Source of the DNA: Achromobacter sp. UMC46
GTDB lineage: Bacteria; Pseudomonadota; Gammaproteobacteria; Burkholderiales; Burkholderiaceae_B
Length of the DNA: 64,000 bases
Direction of reading: 5' to 3'
Assembly: GCF_014170335.1 (NCBI RefSeq)
Contig: NZ_LZZS01000021.1
Coordinates: forward strand, 1 to 64,000
The stretch's first letter is position 1. Each line of letters opens with the position of its first letter. The translations under genes and the position numbers were made by a program. The notes beneath the pieces were generated by a model that searched no databases, was not told the origin of the DNA, and worked only from the letters and a program-made list of their open reading frames with translations. Shown here piece after piece: positions 54,749 through 62,992 of the stretch.

Positions 54749-55894
54749 ATGAAGTTCCGCACCACTTTGAAGCTTCTCGCCGCCAGCATCGCCGCCGTCG
54801 GCATGACGGCCGCCGCGCACGCCGCCGACATCAAGCTGGGCTTTGCCGCGCCGTTGACCGGCCCGCAATCGCACTACGGCGAAGACATGCAGAACGGCCT
54901 GAACCTGGCCCTGGAAGAAGCGAACAAGAAGGGCATCAAGGTCGACGGCCAGCCGGCCAAGTTCGTGCTGGTGTCGCGCGACGACCAGGCCGACCCGCGC
55001 GTGGGCGTGCAAGTGGCGCAACAGCTGGTCGACCAGGACGTCGTGGGCATCCTTGGCCACTTCAATTCCGGCACGACGATCCCCGCGTCGCGCGTCTACC
55101 ATGAAGCCGGTCTGCCCCAGATCGCCATGGCGACGTCGCCCGAATACACCAAGCAGGGCTACGAAACCACGTTCCGCATGATGACCAGCGACACCCAGCA
55201 GGGCGCTGCCGTCGGCAAGTTCATGGTGCAGAACCTGAAGGCCAAGAAGGTCGCGATCATCGATGACCGCACCGCCTACGGCCAGGGCCTGGCCGACGAA
55301 GTCGAGAAGGCCGTGAAGGCCGCCGGCGGCGAAGTGGTCCGCCGCGAATACACGACGGACAAAGCGAACGATTTCACCGCCATCCTGACCAACATCAAGG
55401 GATCGGCGCCCGACGCGATCTTCTACGGCGGCCTGGATGCGCAATCCGGCCCGATGAAACGCCAACTGGCCACGCTGGGCCTGAAGGCGCCGCTGGTGTC
55501 GGGTGAAATGACCCGCAGCGACACGTTCATCAAGCTGGCCGGCGACGCCGCCGACGGCACCTTCGCGTCGCTTGCCGGCGTGCCGCTGGACAAGATGGCC
55601 GCGGGCAAGGACTTCGAGCAGCGCTATCAGGCGCGCTTCAAGAAGGCCCCCGGCGTCTATGCGCCCTACGCCTATGACGGCGCATGGAACATGATCACCG
55701 CCATCGAACAGGCCGGTTCGGCCAAGCCCGAGAAGTACCTGCCCGTGCTGGCCAAACTGGACCGCAAGGGCGCTACCAGCGAGCACATCTCCTACGACGC
55801 CCGCGGCGATCTGAAGGAAATCTCGGTCACCATCTACGAAGTCAAGAACGGCAAGTGGGAGATGGTTGAAACGATGGTCAGCCAAGCCAACTAA
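54749..55894 (+). CDS. Branched-chain amino acid ABC transporter substrate-binding protein (LivK/J type)
   Basis: This 381-residue exported receptor starts with a signal peptide (MKFRTTLKLLAASIAAVGMTAAAHAAD). A type I periplasmic-binding fold follows: IKLGFAAPLTGPQSHYGEDMQNGLNLALEEAN, GHFNSGTTIPASRVYHEAGLP, and AIIDDRTAYGQGLADE. The conserved Ser/Thr pocket residues that hold the amino-acid carboxylate and the YDGAWNMITAIEQA segment are present. GGAGGA stands upstream of the ATG. It is the first gene of a complete five-gene uptake operon. Leu/Ile/Val is likely, although such systems also take proline or other amino acids, which would suit its position behind putA. Confidence 0.93.
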   Translation: MKFRTTLKLLAASIAAVGMTAAAHAADIKLGFAAPLTGPQSHYGEDMQNGLNLALEEANKKGIKVDGQPAKFVLVSRDDQADPRVGVQVAQQLVDQDVVGILGHFNSGTTIPASRVYHEAGLPQIAMATSPEYTKQGYETTFRMMTSDTQQGAAVGKFMVQNLKAKKVAIIDDRTAYGQGLADEVEKAVKAAGGEVVRREYTTDKANDFTAILTNIKGSAPDAIFYGGLDAQSGPMKRQLATLGLKAPLVSGEMTRSDTFIKLAGDAADGTFASLAGVPLDKMAAGKDFEQRYQARFKKAPGVYAPYAYDGAWNMITAIEQAGSAKPEKYLPVLAKLDRKGATSEHISYDARGDLKEISVTIYEVKNGKWEMVETMVSQAN

Positions 55895-55907
55895 GGCGGG
55901 TTGAACA

Positions 55908-55938
55908 GGGCGGACCCCGGCCGTGCCGGCATCCGCCC
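55908..55938 (+). terminator. Stem-loop between the substrate-binding gene and livH
   Basis: An outer stem GGGCGGA / TCCGCCC encloses an inner CCGGC / GCCGG hairpin, 14 bp after the stop codon, followed by GCTTTGTCC. It resembles an attenuating or 3'-protecting hairpin that keeps the binding-protein message more abundant than the permease message. The rest of the 156-bp gap is very GC-rich with no gene. Confidence 0.5.
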
Positions 55939-56050
55939 GCTTTGTCCGCACGCGCCGCCCGGCGTGTGCGGCGCGCCTCCCGCGCCCGGCCCGTGACGGC
56001 TCCGGCCGCGCGGCCCGCGCGACTTTTCCAGGCTTATTTCCGCGGCCCCT

Positions 56051-56980
56051 ATGGATATCTTCATTCAACAACTGATTAACGGCGTCACGCTAGGCAGCGT
56101 GTACGCCCTGGTCGCCCTTGGCTACACCATGGTGTACGGCATCATCGGGCTGATCAACTTCGCGCATGGCGACGTCGTCATGATCGGCGCCATGGCGGCC
56201 ACGACGATCGCCATCTCGCTGGTGGGCGGCGATCCCGGCGTGTCCGCGTTCGTGGTGCTGGGCGTGGGCCTCTTGGTGTCCGTGCCGCTGTGCATGGCGG
56301 TGGGCTGGACGGCCGAGCGCGTGGCCTACCGGCCGCTGCGCCGCGCGCCGCGCCTGGCGGCGCTGATCACGGCGATCGGCGTGTCCATCATCCTGCAGAA
56401 TGTGGCGATGATGGGCTGGGGCCGCAACTACCTGAACTTTCCGCAGGTGCTGTCGCCACATGTGTTCGAATTCGCCGGCGCGCGCATGAGTTCGCTGCAG
56501 ATCGCCATCGTCGCGATCGCGGCGCTGATCATGGGCGGCCTGCTGGCCGTGGTGCACAAAACCCGCCTGGGCACGGCGATGCGCGCCACCGCGCAGAACC
56601 GCGAAGTGGCGGGGCTGATGGGCGTCAACATCAATACCGTCATTTCGGCGGCGTTCCTGATCGGGTCGGCGCTGGCCGCCGTGGCGGGCATGATGGTCGC
56701 GACCTATTACGGCGTGTCGCAATACACGATGGGCTTCATGCTGGGCCTGAAGGCCTTCACGGCCGCCGTGCTGGGCGGCATCGGCAACATGGTGGGCGCG
56801 ATGGCCGGCGGCTTGCTGCTTGGCATCATCGAATCGCTGGGCGCCGGCTATATCGGCGACCTGACCGGCGGATTCCTCGGCAGCCATTACCAGGACGTGT
56901 TCGCGTTCTTCGTGCTGGTGCTGGTGCTGATCTTCCGTCCGTCCGGCCTGCTGGGCGAACGTGTGGGGGACCGCGCATGA
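56051..56980 (+). CDS. livH: Branched-chain amino acid ABC transporter permease LivH
   Basis: This 309-residue inner-membrane permease has about eight helices. Family motifs are QLINGVTLGSVYALVALGYTMVYGIIGLINFAHGDV at the N terminus and the EAA-like cytoplasmic loop around GLKAFTAAVLGGIGNMVGAMAGGLLLGIIE. The stop codon overlaps the livM start (ATGA), so the two are translationally coupled. It pairs with LivM to form the translocation path. Confidence 0.95.
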   Translation: MDIFIQQLINGVTLGSVYALVALGYTMVYGIIGLINFAHGDVVMIGAMAATTIAISLVGGDPGVSAFVVLGVGLLVSVPLCMAVGWTAERVAYRPLRRAPRLAALITAIGVSIILQNVAMMGWGRNYLNFPQVLSPHVFEFAGARMSSLQIAIVAIAALIMGGLLAVVHKTRLGTAMRATAQNREVAGLMGVNINTVISAAFLIGSALAAVAGMMVATYYGVSQYTMGFMLGLKAFTAAVLGGIGNMVGAMAGGLLLGIIESLGAGYIGDLTGGFLGSHYQDVFAFFVLVLVLIFRPSGLLGERVGDRA

Positions 56981-58065
56981 ACGCCGCCTTGAAGACCAGC
57001 GGGCTGTCGACCCGCAACCTGATCGGCATCGCGCTGATCGGCATCGTGCTGGCGGTGCTGCCTTTTGTGATCGGCATGGCCGGCCAGAGCTGGGTGCGCA
57101 TCCTGAACTTCGCCCTGCTGTACGTGATGCTGTCGCTGGGGCTGAACATCGTGGTGGGTTTCGCCGGCCTGCTGGATCTGGGCTACATCGCGTTCTACGC
57201 GGTGGGCGCCTACACCTGGGCCTTGCTGGCGTCGCCGCACTTCGGGCTGCATCTGCCGTTCTGGGCGATCCTGCCGATCGCGCTGGCCGTGGCGTGCCTG
57301 TTCGGCGTGCTGCTGGGGGCGCCGACACTGAAGCTGCGGGGGGACTATCTGGCGATCGTCACCTTGGGCTTCGGGGAAATCATCCGCATCTTCCTGAACA
57401 ACCTGAACGCCCCGATCAACATCACCAACGGGCCGCAGGGCATCAACCGCATCGATACGTTCAAGGTGGGCGAGTTCGCGTTCGGCCGGACGGAAAGCCT
57501 GTTCGGCATCCGGTTCACCGGGCCGGAGAAGTACTACTACCTGCTGCTGGCGCTGACGCTCATCATCATCGTGGTGTGCGTGCGCCTGCAGAATTCGCGC
57601 ATCGGCCGCGCCTGGGAAGCCATCCGCGAAGACGAGATCGCCGCCAAGGCGATGGGCATCAACACCCGCAACATCAAGCTGCTGGCGTTCGCGATGGGCG
57701 CTTCGTTCGGCGGCGTGGCGGGCGCGCTGTTCGCGTCGATGCAGGGTTTTGTCAGCCCCGAGAGCTTCTCGCTGATGGAATCGATCTCGATCCTGTGCAT
57801 GGTGGTGCTGGGCGGCATGGGGCATATCCCGGGCGTGATCCTGGGCGCGCTCATCCTGGCGGCGTTGCCGGAATTCCTGCGCGCGGTGGTCGAGCCCTTC
57901 CAGCACATGGTGTTCGGCGCCGTGGTGCTGGACCCCGAAGGCATCCGCATGCTGCTGTTCGGCCTGGCGATGGTGTGCGTCATGCTGTTCCGCCCCGCGG
58001 GCCTGTGGCCGTCGGCGGTGCGCAAGCGTGAACTGGCCACCAAGGCGCAAGGAGGCGGGGCATGA
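56977..58065 (+). CDS. livM: Branched-chain amino acid ABC transporter permease LivM
   Basis: This 362-residue permease has the LivM signatures YVMLSLGLNIVVGFAGLLDLGYIAFYAVGAY, APTLKLRGDYLAIVTLGFGEI and GASFGGVAGALFASMQGFVSPESFSLMESI. The ATG at 56977 overlaps the livH stop by 4 bases; a much longer open frame upstream in the same phase is only the shadow of livH. Its own stop overlaps the livG start. Confidence 0.95.
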   Translation: MNAALKTSGLSTRNLIGIALIGIVLAVLPFVIGMAGQSWVRILNFALLYVMLSLGLNIVVGFAGLLDLGYIAFYAVGAYTWALLASPHFGLHLPFWAILPIALAVACLFGVLLGAPTLKLRGDYLAIVTLGFGEIIRIFLNNLNAPINITNGPQGINRIDTFKVGEFAFGRTESLFGIRFTGPEKYYYLLLALTLIIIVVCVRLQNSRIGRAWEAIREDEIAAKAMGINTRNIKLLAFAMGASFGGVAGALFASMQGFVSPESFSLMESISILCMVVLGGMGHIPGVILGALILAALPEFLRAVVEPFQHMVFGAVVLDPEGIRMLLFGLAMVCVMLFRPAGLWPSAVRKRELATKAQGGGA

Positions 58066-58865
58066 GCAAACTGCTGCAAGCCCAAGGCCTGGGCAAGCGC
58101 TTCGGCGGCCTGCAAGCGCTGTCGGACGTCAGTTTCGACATTGAGCAAGGCGAGATCTATGGCCTGATCGGCCCGAACGGCGCGGGCAAGACCACGCTGT
58201 TCAACGTGCTGACCGGCCTGTACATCCCGGAAGAGGGCAACTGCACCTTCAACGGCGCGTCCATGTCGGGCAAGAAGCCGCACGAGGTCGCGTTCGCCGG
58301 CCTGGCGCGCACCTTCCAGAACATCCGCCTGTTCGCGAACCTGTCCGCCATCGAGAACGTGATGATCGGCCGCCACTTGCGCACCAAGGCGGGCGTGCTG
58401 GGCGCGGTGCTGCGCACGCGCGCCACGCGTGCCGAAGAGGCCGCCATCGAGGCGCGGGCGCAAGCGCTGCTGGACTACGTGGGCATCGGCCATCGCGCCA
58501 ACGACGTCGCGCGGTCGTTGCCTTATGGCGACCAGCGCCGGCTTGAGATCGCGCGCGCCCTGGCGACGGATCCCAAGCTGCTGGCGCTGGACGAACCCGC
58601 GGCCGGCATGAACGCATCGGAAACCGTGGTGCTTCGCAAGCTGGTCGAGAAGATCCGCGACGACGGCGTCACGGTGCTGCTGATCGAACACGACATGAAG
58701 CTGGTCATGGGGTTGTGCGACCGCGTGCTGGTGCTGGAGTACGGCAAAGTGCTGGCAATGGGCAAGCCTGCCCAGGTGCAACGCGACCCCAAGGTCATCG
58801 AAGCGTACCTGGGCGCCGGCGCGGCCCAGGATCCGCTGATTCACAAGGAGAGCCCGGCAACATGA
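58062..58865 (+). CDS. livG: Branched-chain amino acid ABC transporter ATP-binding protein LivG
   Basis: This 267-residue ATPase has Walker A GPNGAGKTT, the LivG-type insertion GLARTFQNIRLFANLSAIENVMIG, the signature region LPYGDQRRLEIARALATDPKLLALDEPAAGM (Walker B) and the switch His in LLIEHDMKLVMGLCDRVLVLEYG. It works as a heterodimer with LivF under the LivHM permease. Overlaps of 4 bp with both livM and livF show tight coupling. Confidence 0.96.
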   Translation: MSKLLQAQGLGKRFGGLQALSDVSFDIEQGEIYGLIGPNGAGKTTLFNVLTGLYIPEEGNCTFNGASMSGKKPHEVAFAGLARTFQNIRLFANLSAIENVMIGRHLRTKAGVLGAVLRTRATRAEEAAIEARAQALLDYVGIGHRANDVARSLPYGDQRRLEIARALATDPKLLALDEPAAGMNASETVVLRKLVEKIRDDGVTVLLIEHDMKLVMGLCDRVLVLEYGKVLAMGKPAQVQRDPKVIEAYLGAGAAQDPLIHKESPAT

Positions 58866-59590
58866 CGGCATCCCAACCCTTATTGGAACTGCGTGGCCTG
58901 CAGGTCGCCTACGGCGGCATCCGCGCGGTGCGCGGGATCGACCTGCGCGTGGACGAAGGCGAACTCGTGTGCCTGATCGGCGCCAACGGCGCGGGCAAGA
59001 GCACGACGCTGCGCGCGATCTGCGGCCTGGTGCCGCTGGCGGGGGGCGAAGTGGTTTATGGCGGGCATTCGATCGGCGGCCAGAAGTCGCATGAACTGGT
59101 CCGCAAGGGCCTGGTCATGGTGCCCGAGGGCCGCGGCATCTTCGGCCAGTTGACCATCGAGGAAAACCTGGCGATGGGCGCTTACATCCGTCGCGATGCG
59201 GCGCAGATCCGCCAGGACACCGACCGAGTCTTCACCTTGTTCCCCCGCCTGGCCGAACGCCGCAAGCAAGCGGCGGGCACCTTGTCAGGAGGCGAACAAC
59301 AGATGGTGGCGATGGGCCGCGCGATGATCGCGCGCCCCAAGCTGCTACTGCTGGACGAGCCGTCGATGGGCCTTGCGCCCTTGATGGTCGAGAAGGTCTT
59401 CGAGGTGGTCCGCACCATCGCCAGCGAAGGCGTGACGATCCTGCTGATCGAGCAGAACGCGCGCCTGGCGCTGGAAAACAGCCACCGCGGCTATGTGATG
59501 GAGTCGGGTGAGATCATCCTGTCCGGGCCCGCCGGCGACATGCTGCACGATCCCAAAGTGCGCGCGGCCTATCTGGGCGAGTCCGAGTAG
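58862..59590 (+). CDS. livF: Branched-chain amino acid ABC transporter ATP-binding protein LivF
   Basis: This 242-residue ATPase has Walker A GANGAGKST, the LivF motif LVMVPEGRGIFGQLTIEENLAMGAY, signature LSGGEQQMVAMGRAMIARPKLLLLDEPSMGLAPLMVEKVFEVV and the switch His replaced by Gln in LLIEQNARLAL, as is normal for LivF. It completes the uptake operon. The ATG at 58862 overlaps the livG stop codon. A structured intergenic element follows. Confidence 0.96.
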   Translation: MTASQPLLELRGLQVAYGGIRAVRGIDLRVDEGELVCLIGANGAGKSTTLRAICGLVPLAGGEVVYGGHSIGGQKSHELVRKGLVMVPEGRGIFGQLTIEENLAMGAYIRRDAAQIRQDTDRVFTLFPRLAERRKQAAGTLSGGEQQMVAMGRAMIARPKLLLLDEPSMGLAPLMVEKVFEVVRTIASEGVTILLIEQNARLALENSHRGYVMESGEIILSGPAGDMLHDPKVRAAYLGESE

Positions 59591-59618
59591 GGCTTCGAGC
59601 TTGCGGATGGCCAGGTTC

Positions 59619-59708
59619 TTTAGCCGCCGAGGCTGCCCTGCGCCATTCCGATGCTCGCCCCGGTGGGGCTGCGCTTCGGATGGCTCCGGGGTCCTCGGCT
59701 GACGGCGG
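59619..59708. repeat. Structured inverted-repeat element between convergent livF and the CoA-transferase gene
   Basis: Outer arms (AGCCGCCGAGG near 59621-59631 and CCTCGGCTGACGGC near 59693-59706) enclose an inner imperfect inverted repeat (CCATTCCGATGCTCGCCCC / GGGGCTGCGCTTCGGATGG, about 59644-59685). The whole forms a long cruciform-like hairpin between two gene 3' ends. It is probably a dispersed intergenic repeat that acts as a bidirectional terminator, but copies elsewhere cannot be checked here. Confidence 0.6.
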
Positions 59709-59732
59709 CCTCATGCGTGGGTTTTGGATGTT

Positions 59733-61004
59733 CTAAGCCGGTGCGCGTTCACGGTCCACGGCCATGACCACGCCGGCCTCGATCAGTGCGTCGATTTCCT
59801 GCTGGCCGTAGCCGAACTCGCCCAGGATCGCGATGCTGTCCTCGCCCAGCCTGGGCGCCGCGCGGTGGTATTGCGCAGGCGTGGCCGACAGCTTCACTGG
59901 CATGCCGACGGTGCGCACCTTGCCGGCTACCGGGTGATCCTGTTCTACGACCATGCCGCGAGCCAGCGTCTGCGGATGCGACAGCGCCTGCGCGACCGAA
60001 TGCACCGGGCCGGCGGGCACGCCGGCCTCGTCGAAAACGTCCAGCCATTCCTGCGCGCTGCGCGTCTCCAGGATGGCCGACATCTCCGCCACCAGTTCGT
60101 CGCGGTTATTCATGCGGTCGCGGTTGCGCGCGAAGCGCGGATCGTCGGCCCATTCGGGCTTGCCCAGCGCTTGCGCGATGCGCTGCCAGTTCTTCTCGTT
60201 CGCGCCGCCGATGATGATCCAGTCGGTGCCCGTGGGAAACGCCTGGTACGGCGCGCTCAGTACATGCGCCGAGCCGGTGGGGCCGGGCGACACGCCGCTG
60301 CCGAAGTAGATCGCGGCGTGCCAGTACAGCTGCTGCAGGCTGGCTTCCAGCAGCGAAGTCTCGACGATCTGGCCCTCGCCGGTGCGCTGCTTGTGCTGGT
60401 AGGCCGCCAGCACGCCGAATGCCGCCAGCAAGCCCGCATTGATGTCGGCCACGGAGTTTCCCGTGCGCAGCGGCGGGCCGCCGGGTTCGCCGGTTATGGC
60501 CATCAAACCCGAGAAGCCTTGCGCCACCAGGTCGAACCCCCCTTTATCGGCGTACGGGCCGGTCGTGCCGTATCCGGAGACGGCGCAATAGATCAGGCCC
60601 GGGTTCTCCTGGCGCAGCGTGTCGTAGCCCAGGCCCAGTTTTTCCATCGTGCCTTTGCGGAAGTTCTCGGTCACGACATCGGCGTCCCGGATCATGCGCA
60701 GCAGGACCTTCTTGCCTTCGGGATGCTTCAAGTCCAGCGCGATGGCGCGCTTGTTGCGGTTGAGCATCAGGTAAGGGGCCGAGATCCCGTTGATTTGCGG
60801 GTCGCGGTATTGGCGGGAATCGTCGCCGCCGTCGATCTTCTCGACCTTGATCACATCGGCGCCAAGATCGGCCAGCATCATGCCGCAGGTCGGGCCGGCC
60901 ATGATCTGCGACAGCTCGATCACGCGCATGCCGGCCAGCGCGCCGGCGGGCACATCAGCGTTGGCGGAAAGCGGGCGGCCGGGGCCGCGAATATCGTCAT
61001 GCAT
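59733..61004 (-). CDS. CaiB/BaiF-family CoA-transferase
   Basis: This 423-residue family III CoA-transferase moves CoA between carboxylic acids. The start of the domain (LAGMRVIELSQIMAGPTCGMMLADLGADVIKVE), the NRNKRAIALDLKHPEG segment and the catalytic Asp187 (NSVADINAGLLAAFG) are clear. It is the last gene of a leftward run Bug receptor - enoyl-CoA hydratase-like - CoA-transferase, so it probably activates the acid that the Bug receptor captures. AAGGAG precedes the ATG. The acid is unknown; formyl-, succinyl- or itaconyl-CoA transferases belong to the same family. Confidence 0.93.
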   Translation of the reverse strand: MHDDIRGPGRPLSANADVPAGALAGMRVIELSQIMAGPTCGMMLADLGADVIKVEKIDGGDDSRQYRDPQINGISAPYLMLNRNKRAIALDLKHPEGKKVLLRMIRDADVVTENFRKGTMEKLGLGYDTLRQENPGLIYCAVSGYGTTGPYADKGGFDLVAQGFSGLMAITGEPGGPPLRTGNSVADINAGLLAAFGVLAAYQHKQRTGEGQIVETSLLEASLQQLYWHAAIYFGSGVSPGPTGSAHVLSAPYQAFPTGTDWIIIGGANEKNWQRIAQALGKPEWADDPRFARNRDRMNNRDELVAEMSAILETRSAQEWLDVFDEAGVPAGPVHSVAQALSHPQTLARGMVVEQDHPVAGKVRTVGMPVKLSATPAQYHRAAPRLGEDSIAILGEFGYGQQEIDALIEAGVVMAVDRERAPA

Positions 61005-61024
61005 GCCTGCTCCTTGATCTTCGT

Positions 61025-61825
61025 TCAGCGGCCGCTGAATTGCGGTTTGGCCTTGGCCAGGAAAGCGCGGTAGCCGGCGCGGAAGTCCTCGGTGTCGAAG
61101 CAGTCGAACGCTTCGTCGCGGTCGGCGTCAGTCAATGCCTTGCCTTGCACGAGGTTGCGCACGAACTTCTTGTGCCAGCGCGCGACTAGCGGCGCCCCGT
61201 CGGCAATGCGGCGCGCGGCGGCCTGCGCTTCTCCGGCCACCTCGCTGTCCGGCACCACGCGCGTGACCACGCCCAGCCGCAGGGCTTCGGCGGCGTCGAA
61301 GATCGTGCCTTCCAGCAGCACTTGCAGCGCCGTTGTCGGCCCGACAAGACGCACCAGCGGCGCCAATTCCGAATACGACATCACCAGCCCCAGGTTCTTG
61401 ATCGGGACGCCGAACCGCGAGCTTTCGCCGCAGATGCGCAGGTCGGCCAGGCTGGCGATTTCCAGGCCGCCGCCCACGCAGATGCCGTGTATCTGCGCCA
61501 CCACCGGATGGCGGCAACCGCCGATGGCCTCGATGGTGCGGCGCATGACGGCGCCATATTCCACCGCCTGCCGCTTGTTGCTGCGCGCGGTTTCGAATTC
61601 GCTGATGTCGTTGCCGGGCGAGAATGCCTTTTCGCCCGCACCCCGCAACAGCACGCAGCGCACGCCGTCGTCGCGGTCCAGTTCCAGGAAGACGTCGCCC
61701 AGCAGGCGCCAGCCGTCGATCGTGAACGCATTGAGCTTTTCCGGGCGGTTCAGCACCACGGTCGCGATGTCGCCATCGCGTTGCAGCAGGACGGGCGAGG
61801 AGTCGGGAGTAGAGGTAGCGCTCAT
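61025..61825 (-). CDS. Enoyl-CoA hydratase/isomerase-family protein
   Basis: This 266-residue crotonase-fold protein has the oxyanion-hole segments KAFSPGNDISEF (about 67-77) and HGICVGGGLEIA (about 113-124). Of the two catalytic glutamates of classical enoyl-CoA hydratases, Glu122 is present. The second position reads Ile142 (VPIKN instead of a PE motif), so simple hydratase activity is doubtful and another crotonase-type reaction is possible. AAGGA precedes the ATG. It lies 20 bp before the CoA-transferase gene and 43 bp after the Bug gene; all three should be one transcript acting on one CoA-activated acid. Confidence 0.9.
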   Translation of the reverse strand: MSATSTPDSSPVLLQRDGDIATVVLNRPEKLNAFTIDGWRLLGDVFLELDRDDGVRCVLLRGAGEKAFSPGNDISEFETARSNKRQAVEYGAVMRRTIEAIGGCRHPVVAQIHGICVGGGLEIASLADLRICGESSRFGVPIKNLGLVMSYSELAPLVRLVGPTTALQVLLEGTIFDAAEALRLGVVTRVVPDSEVAGEAQAAARRIADGAPLVARWHKKFVRNLVQGKALTDADRDEAFDCFDTEDFRAGYRAFLAKAKPQFSGR

Positions 61826-61868
61826 GGTTTTCCTTTCGTCAGGCGCGGGGGCGGACCCCCGCTGGGGA

Positions 61869-62864
61869 TCATTGTTTCGTCAGGCCGAGGCTGGCGGTGA
61901 GCTTGCCGTACTTGGTCCATTCGTCCTGCACATAGGCCGCGAATGCCGCAGGGGTTTGCGGCCCGCCGCCCAGGTCCATGCCCTGGTCGGCCAGCTTGGC
62001 GGCGATCTCGGGGTCGGCCAATGTCTGGGCCAGCGCCCGGTCCAGCTTGTCCATGATCGGGCGGGGCAGCTTGGCGGGGGCCAGCACGGCGTACCACTGC
62101 ACGATGTCCAGGCCCTTGATGCCGGATTCGGCCAAGGTGGGCACGTCCGGCAGGCGCTTGCTGCGTTCGGCGCTGGTCACCGCCAGCGGGCGCAGCTTGC
62201 CGGCCTGGATCTGATTGATCGCGCCGGGCAGGGTGTCGAAGTTCATGTCCACGCTGCCGCCCAGCAGGTCGGTCATGGCCTGGCCGCTGCCCTTGTAGGG
62301 CACGTGCTCCATCGACACGCCGGCGATCTGCGAAAAGCGAGCGGCGCTCAGATGCTGCGGGCTGCCCATGCCGGATGAGGCATACAGCAGCTGCTTGGGC
62401 TTGGCGCGGGCGTCGTCCACCAGGTTCTGGACGGTGGCGTAGCGGTGCTTGGCCGGGTTCACGACCAGCACGTTGGGCACCGAACCGATGTATCGCACCG
62501 CCGTGAAATCCCGGATGGGGTCGATGCTGGATTGCACGACATAGGGCGCGGCGACGGTCGACTGCATGTTGGCCAGCAACAGCGTGTAGCCGTCGGGCTC
62601 GGCTTTCGCCACATAGTCGGCGGCGATCAGGCCGGACGCGCCCGGCTTGTTTTCGACCACGATCTGCTGGCCCAGCAACGTGGACAGGCGCGTGGAAACG
62701 ATGCGGGCCGATACGTCGGTGCCGCCACCCGGCACAAAACCGACGACCAGGCGGATGGGGCGTTCCGGCCACTTCGCCGGATCCTGCGCCACGGCGGATC
62801 CGGCGGCGGTCAGGCCGGCGGCTGCCGCCAGCGCGCCCGTCCAGGCGCGAACATGCTTGTTCAT
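61869..62864 (-). CDS. Bug-family periplasmic receptor 4
   Basis: This 331-residue exported receptor has a signal peptide (AWTGALAAAAGLTAAGSAVAQ), then WPERPIRLVVGFVPGGGTD, VVENKPGASGLIAAD, AEPDGYTLLLAN and PYKGSGQAMTDLLGGSV. AAGGAG precedes the ATG. It heads the leftward unit with the crotonase-fold protein and CoA-transferase, divergent from a GntR regulator with a perfect operator-like palindrome between them. The ligand is unknown, probably a short-chain mono- or dicarboxylic acid given the CoA-activating enzyme. Confidence 0.93.
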   Translation of the reverse strand: MNKHVRAWTGALAAAAGLTAAGSAVAQDPAKWPERPIRLVVGFVPGGGTDVSARIVSTRLSTLLGQQIVVENKPGASGLIAADYVAKAEPDGYTLLLANMQSTVAAPYVVQSSIDPIRDFTAVRYIGSVPNVLVVNPAKHRYATVQNLVDDARAKPKQLLYASSGMGSPQHLSAARFSQIAGVSMEHVPYKGSGQAMTDLLGGSVDMNFDTLPGAINQIQAGKLRPLAVTSAERSKRLPDVPTLAESGIKGLDIVQWYAVLAPAKLPRPIMDKLDRALAQTLADPEIAAKLADQGMDLGGGPQTPAAFAAYVQDEWTKYGKLTASLGLTKQ

Positions 62865-62942
62865 ATGGAGTCTCCTTGGTGGATGAGGCCTGCCCGGGTG
62901 TTGCTTGATTTATGATGGGGTCAGGTTGGTATGCCTTTGGTG

Positions 62943-62956
62943 TCTGGTATACCAGA
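62943..62956. promoter_or_regulatory. Perfect 14-bp GntR-type operator palindrome
   Basis: TCTGGTATACCAGA lies 37 bp before the GntR start and 79 bp before the Bug start. Its TGGTATACCA core fits the TNGTNNNACNA pattern bound by FadR-subfamily regulators. A partial copy (TTGGTATGCC) is 14 bp further left. Position between divergent genes predicts control of both. Confidence 0.75.
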
Positions 62957-62992
62957 TACAAAAATAATCGATGTTGTGAGCGTGAACAACCC

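Noticed and set aside
59591..59732. Small RNA gene after livF
   Set aside because: The region is a symmetric inverted-repeat element between convergent genes with no visible promoter of its own.
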